This document shows positions 62,001-64,000 of a DNA stretch of 64,000 nucleotides, in pieces. Origin of the DNA: Akkermansiaceae bacterium (GTDB lineage Bacteria > Verrucomicrobiota > Verrucomicrobiia > Verrucomicrobiales > Akkermansiaceae); contig CP059069.1 of the NCBI GenBank assembly GCA_017798145.1, positions 2,713,226 to 2,777,225 of the forward strand, given 5' to 3'. The translations under genes and the position numbers were made by a program. Within the stretch, counting starts at the first letter, position 1, and each line of letters opens with the position of its first letter. The notes under the pieces were generated by a model, which made no database searches, had not been told where the DNA came from, and saw only the letters and a program-made list of their open reading frames with translations.

Positions 62001-62293
62001 CCGCCGCAGGCGACCCGCTCACCTTCAACAAGCCCGCGAAAATCCGCGAGGCCTGCGCAGCCCTCGTTGACCACCTCGACCTACTGCTCTGCGCCGGCAC
62101 ATTGAAAGCCGATCACGGGGCTGCTGCGGATCAGAACAATCCGCGCGACATCATCATCAACACGCTGGCTGCCGTCTCCACCAACCTCGACGACAACGAC
62201 AACACCACCGATCAGGAAAAAGTCCGCCACGAACGCTACGAGCAGGCGGCCTACCTGATCTCCAATTCGCCCCAATCCATGATCCAGCGCTAG
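59044..62293 (+). CDS. DUF1800 family protein, interrupted by a +1 frameshift
   Basis: The N-terminal frame from 59044 has a signal peptide (RNRSSISLLCMACLLSDAQA), calcium-binding-type repeats (DTNGDGMCDVWEA, DTDGDGFTNLMEST) and ends at a TAA at 59515-59517 after GVSDWAE. The next frame carries on at once with KLAGFDKDDDDSF and runs to 62293, so one extra base (T at 59515) breaks an otherwise continuous protein of about 1082 residues. The long part is the DUF1800 domain (DRDISRFLTQSTFGPT, WWSVALFSDDQVRQRVAT, FARTEIMQLFSIGL-like FAREIMQLFSIGL). DUF1800 genes are commonly paired with DUF1501, as here; their function is not established, and they are exported. A sequencing error, a real mutation or a programmed shift are all possible. 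Confidence 0.8.
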
Positions 62294-62301
62294 GGCTCCC
62301 C

Positions 62302-63864
62302 ATGAAAAACCACGAAAAAGAAGAGCTCCGGACCCGCAGGGATTTCCTCCGGCAATCCGCCTGCGCCTCGCTCGGTGTCACCGGCATGGTCAATGTGCTC
62401 GCGAACCTCCGCCTCATCACCGCAGCCTCCGCGCAGGTGACGGGCGGCGGCTACAGGGCTCTCGTCTGCCTTTTCCAATCCGGTGGAAACGACTCCAGCA
62501 ACTTCCTCGTCCCCCTCGCGGATGTCGGCGACCTGACGCTGCGGTCAGATTACCAGGCGGCGCGCGGAACCCTTGCCCTGCCGGTCTCGGACCCTGTTAC
62601 CGGGGCGCCCGTCCTGCATCCGCTCACACCCGCCAGCAACGCCGCCTTCGCCCGCCATTTCGGCGGCACCGCCATGCCGATGGGCCTGCACCCTTCGTGC
62701 GCCGGCATCGCGGAGATGTTCGGCGCGGGTGAACTCGCACTGCTCGCGAATGTCGGAACGCTCAGCTACCCCGTGCCGACGCGCGAGGACTACATCAACA
62801 GGACCGTGCCGCTGCCGCAGCAGCTTTTCAGCCACTCGGACCAGCAGACCCAATGGCAGTCCTCGGTCTCCGACAAACCCTTCACCAGCGGCTGGGGCGG
62901 GCGCGCCGCAGACCTGATGAACGCATCCTACAACGCCGGGTCGAAAGCCTCCATGTCCATCTCGCTGGCAGGGGTGAACTCCTTCCAGGTCGGCACGGCG
63001 GGCGGGGTCGCACAATATACGGTGGGCACCGGCGGGGCGATCAGCCTCAGCGGATACGGCACCAACTACGCATCCGCCTACAACGATCCGGAAAACCCCT
63101 CCCTCGGATACAAAAACTCGGACACCGGCAGGAGGCTGCAGGCCTTCGAGCAAATCATGAACCTGACCCACGAGAACCTGCTCGAGGACCAATACAACCA
63201 GATCATCCGCGGCGCGCGCGCCACCGAGGGCGTGATCGGCGCGGCGCTCACCGCCGCAGCCGCCGGCGGAGTCGATTTCGATGCCCACTTCGCCGGGGCG
63301 CAGACAAAGCTCGGGGATCAGCTCAAGATGATCGCCAAGCTCATCGCCGGGCGCAACGCCCTTGGCAACAGCCGCCAGATCTTCTTCTGCCAGATCGGTG
63401 GGCACGATACCCACGCCTCGATGCTCACCGCCCACTCGAACCTGATGGCGGAGCTTTCCGGCGCCCTGCTCGCCTTCCGCAACGCCCTGAAAGATCCCGG
63501 CCTAGATGCATTCGGCGACGTGACCACCTTCACCATGTCGGACTTCAACCGCACCCTGCAGGCGAACGGCAACGATGCCACCGCCGGCTCCGATCACGCT
63601 TGGGGCGGCCACCATCTTGTGATGGGCGGATCGGTCAACGGCGGCGATATCTACGGACATTTCCCTCCCCTCAAGACCGGTGCCGGGCTGGACTCCCACA
63701 GCAGCCGCGGCCGCTTCATCCCCGAGACCTCCGTAGACCAGTATGCCGCCGTGCTCACGAAATGGATGGGCGCAGGCTCGAACGAGATCGAGGCGATCTT
63801 CCCGAACCTTCCGCGCTTCGACGACCCGTTTTCGGTGGCCAGCGCCAACCTCGGATTCCTGTGA
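62302..63864 (+). CDS. DUF1501 family protein with a Tat-like signal
   Basis: A 520-residue protein that starts MKNHEKEELRTRRDFLRQSA. The TRRDFL motif with a hydrophobic stretch (CASLGVTGMVNVLANL) is a twin-arginine signal, so it is exported in folded form. The domain begins ALVCLFQSGGNDSSNFLVPL and includes IFFCQIGGHDTHASM and later TMSDFNRTLQANGND, which match DUF1501, a sulfatase/alkaline-phosphatase-like fold. The start is 8 bases after the DUF1800 stop, a typical pair. The two proteins may form a complex in the envelope; the activity is unknown. Confidence 0.88.
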   Translation: MKNHEKEELRTRRDFLRQSACASLGVTGMVNVLANLRLITAASAQVTGGGYRALVCLFQSGGNDSSNFLVPLADVGDLTLRSDYQAARGTLALPVSDPVTGAPVLHPLTPASNAAFARHFGGTAMPMGLHPSCAGIAEMFGAGELALLANVGTLSYPVPTREDYINRTVPLPQQLFSHSDQQTQWQSSVSDKPFTSGWGGRAADLMNASYNAGSKASMSISLAGVNSFQVGTAGGVAQYTVGTGGAISLSGYGTNYASAYNDPENPSLGYKNSDTGRRLQAFEQIMNLTHENLLEDQYNQIIRGARATEGVIGAALTAAAAGGVDFDAHFAGAQTKLGDQLKMIAKLIAGRNALGNSRQIFFCQIGGHDTHASMLTAHSNLMAELSGALLAFRNALKDPGLDAFGDVTTFTMSDFNRTLQANGNDATAGSDHAWGGHHLVMGGSVNGGDIYGHFPPLKTGAGLDSHSSRGRFIPETSVDQYAAVLTKWMGAGSNEIEAIFPNLPRFDDPFSVASANLGFL

Positions 63865-64000
63865 AACGGAAGGCATGGCAAGCCGGCGCCTTGCTGATCG
63901 CGGCCATCGCGATGTTTTTTCTCTCCCGGCCGGATGACGCCGCTCCAGAGACGCCAACTGCGGCAGCCTCCCGGCCAAGCACCCCTTCCGGCGATCTCCC
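63861..64000 (+). CDS. Start of a third exported protein (3' partial)
   Basis: A GTG at 63861 overlaps the DUF1501 stop by four bases (GTGA) and starts a frame open to the window end (46 codons). It reads KRKAWQAGALLIAAIAMFFL then SRPDDAAPETPTAAASRP, a signal anchor followed by a Pro/Ala-rich linker. The full domain is beyond the right edge, so no function can be given. It is coupled to the DUF1800/DUF1501 pair. Confidence 0.6.
   Translation, partial: MKRKAWQAGALLIAAIAMFFLSRPDDAAPETPTAAASRPSTPSGDL

Noticed and set aside
1-64000. CRISPR array, rRNA genes, insertion-sequence transposase or phage capsid genes
   Set aside because: No regular direct repeats, rRNA-like segments, DDE transposase motifs or structural phage proteins were seen in any frame.

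Overview
The window looks like a chromosome segment of a member of the Verrucomicrobiota, probably a Luteolibacter/Haloferula-type Verrucomicrobiales. The signs are a Verru_Chthon cassette pseudopilin protein, a protein ending in a PEP-CTERM tail with an Arg-rich end, a ThuA/PVC-type dehydrogenase fused to a c-type cytochrome, a sulfatase, a DUF1800/DUF1501 pair and high GC. No rRNA operon, CRISPR array, insertion sequence or phage structural gene was found.

Region 1 (1-13600) is a defence island. A type I restriction-modification system (hsdM partial, hsdS, hsdR) is split by two inserted pairs: an AAA ATPase plus subtilisin-like protease (IetAS-like), and an ABC-type AAA ATPase plus small TOPRIM protein (RloA/RloB-like). 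Next come a HEPN-motif protein of the TIGR02391 type, two unknown minus-strand genes and an exonuclease/endonuclease/phosphatase-fold protein.

Region 2 (about 14000-18100) is a compact mobile element of five minus-strand genes: tyrosine integrase, unknown protein, excisionase-like HTH protein, a small protein resembling ADP-ribosyltransferase folds, and a phage/plasmid-type replication initiator. It abuts the 5' end of a tRNA-Val gene.

Region 3 (18200-25400) is a pseudopilin operon (two classical type IV pilin-like proteins and a large pilin-like protein) beside a run of secreted proteins of unknown function. A MutL whose C-terminal endonuclease motifs are all altered follows (25688-27379).

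Region 4 (27800-31300) holds an HNH endonuclease, a tRNA-Ile-like RNA with a failed acceptor stem, an SPFH/band-7 protein and an RtcB RNA ligase, which together may be an RNA-repair locus.

Region 5 (31300-58900) is an exported-protein and polysaccharide-degradation region: a Verru_Chthon cassette protein A, two GH78-type alpha-L-rhamnosidases, a PEP-CTERM protein divergent from a LuxR-type response regulator, and a five-gene minus-strand operon (beta-helix protein with autotransporter-type repeats, second beta-helix protein, sensor histidine kinase, ThuA/cytochrome protein, GH10-like protein). A sulfatase follows, and a broken copy of its 3' end lies 25 kb away. Three nearly identical palindromes (ATGACTC-YAAA-GAGTCAT) lie upstream of three genes for exported proteins and suggest a shared operator.

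Region 6 (59044-64000) is a DUF1800 gene interrupted by a +1 frameshift, a DUF1501 gene with a Tat-like signal, and the start of a third coupled gene.
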